This document shows, piece by piece, positions 57,321 through 57,699 of a DNA stretch of 57,699 nt. This DNA is from an uncultured Alistipes sp. (GTDB lineage: Bacteria; Bacteroidota; Bacteroidia; Bacteroidales; Rikenellaceae). A model generated the notes under the pieces. It saw only the letters and a list, made by a program, of their open reading frames with translations, was not told the DNA's origin and searched no databases. The first letter of the stretch is position 1. Every line of letters begins with the position of its first letter. The stretch is from assembly GCA_904502285.1 (NCBI GenBank), contig CAJGEC010000012.1:1-57699 (forward strand), in the 5' to 3' direction. The position numbers and the translations under genes are program-made.

Positions 57321-57699
57321 TTAGTTTTTATACTTGATAGTCATACAAAATTCGTAACCATCATCATACTCAACTAACGCCTCCTTAGGATAGCCATCCT
57401 CATCGTAGCTCCAGCTTATGGTAGCCTCCTCTTCATAATCATCAGACGACTCATAAGTCCAACCTGTCATAAAGTTCTTACTCTTTCGTCCAGTAAGTCC
57501 ATCACCCCAAGAATAGGGGACATATAAAACCCCTGACCAATCTGATAGAACAAGATTTAGGTCCAAATTAACCATACTCATTGGCTTGTTATTGTAGTCA
57601 AAGGTAGCAGTATACGAAAAGCTATCACCCTCTTCTTCAGACATATACTCCATCTCAACAATATTACCACCACTCCATAAATAAGATATTTCGCACAAC
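57321..57699 (-). CDS. Lipoprotein paralogue of unknown function, 3' part only (cut by window edge)
   Basis: The last 125 residues of a protein whose start lies beyond the right edge. The segments FDYNNKPMSMVNLDLN, GLTGRKSKNFM, WSYDEDGYPKEALVEYDDG and the terminal MTIKYKN match, in order, the C-terminal half of the lipoprotein at 1884-2750. A lipoprotein signal is therefore expected upstream but cannot be seen. No function is assigned. It is convergent with the acyl-CoA dehydrogenase gene. Confidence 0.75.
   Translation of the reverse strand, partial: LCEISYLWSGGNIVEMEYMSEEEGDSFSYTATFDYNNKPMSMVNLDLNLVLSDWSGVLYVPYSWGDGLTGRKSKNFMTGWTYESSDDYEEEATISWSYDEDGYPKEALVEYDDGYEFCMTIKYKN

Overview
The window looks like chromosomal DNA of an anaerobic gut Bacteroidota, most plausibly Alistipes/Rikenellaceae-like, although the genus cannot be proven from sequence alone. 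Promoters repeatedly match the Bacteroidota consensus (a -7 box TAnnTTTG, often with TTTG about 19-21 bases upstream). Shine-Dalgarno-like sites are largely absent. Signal-peptidase-II lipoproteins are abundant. The gene set includes tryptophanase, ferredoxin-dependent 2-oxoacid oxidoreductases, EtfAB with a long acyl-CoA dehydrogenase, and large glycoside hydrolases.

Layout: 1-863 holds the start of tuf (minus) behind a tRNA-Thr/Tyr/Gly cluster. 1.2-2.8 kb holds a SlyD-type FKBP with a cysteine-rich tail and a lipoprotein. 2.8-12.6 kb is a carbohydrate and surface region: nitroreductase plus GH2 beta-galactosidase, a 910-aa lipoprotein, and a GH13 alpha-amylase-family lipoprotein. 12.8-15.7 kb is a housekeeping operon, murA-tdk-tsaC-thioesterase. 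15.9-22.8 kb holds an AraC regulator, ung, a three-gene envelope operon ending with an OmpA-family protein, alkaline phosphatase, and nfo-mntP. 23.0-25.6 kb is one large, unusual protein: a predicted CASTOR/POLLUX-like ion channel with two Rossmann/RCK domains and a C-terminal RyR-like domain. 25.7-34.4 kb holds korAB, a small beta-barrel protein, kbl, ridA plus an NYN-domain protein, a META lipoprotein and tnaA. 34.5-41.1 kb is an envelope operon: metalloprotease/propeller/barrel protein, PBP1A and asd. 41.3-46.2 kb is an amino-acid fermentation operon: iorA-iorB-aminotransferase-CoA-transferase. 46.7-51.5 kb holds a DksA-like protein, ileS and yebC. 51.7-51.8 kb holds a strong candidate small RNA. 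The right end holds a glycosyltransferase, etfB-etfA-acyl-CoA dehydrogenase, and the 3' part of a lipoprotein paralogous to the one at 1.9-2.7 kb.

How it fits together: kor, ior with its aminotransferase and CoA-transferase, tnaA, kbl, and etf/acyl-CoA dehydrogenase suggest amino-acid fermentation. Transamination and oxidation to acyl-CoAs would yield reduced ferredoxin, CoA would be recovered by transfer, and electrons would be disposed of through ETF. The rest is polysaccharide breakdown, cell-wall synthesis and housekeeping.

The items most worth a second look are the channel-RyR protein (23004-25613), the candidate small RNA (51674-51826), the 131-nt nested hairpin in a leader (19849-19979), the swapped GIHH signature in isoleucyl-tRNA synthetase, and the gluzincin-like outer-membrane protein upstream of PBP1A. 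No phage, insertion sequence, integrase or CRISPR array was seen.
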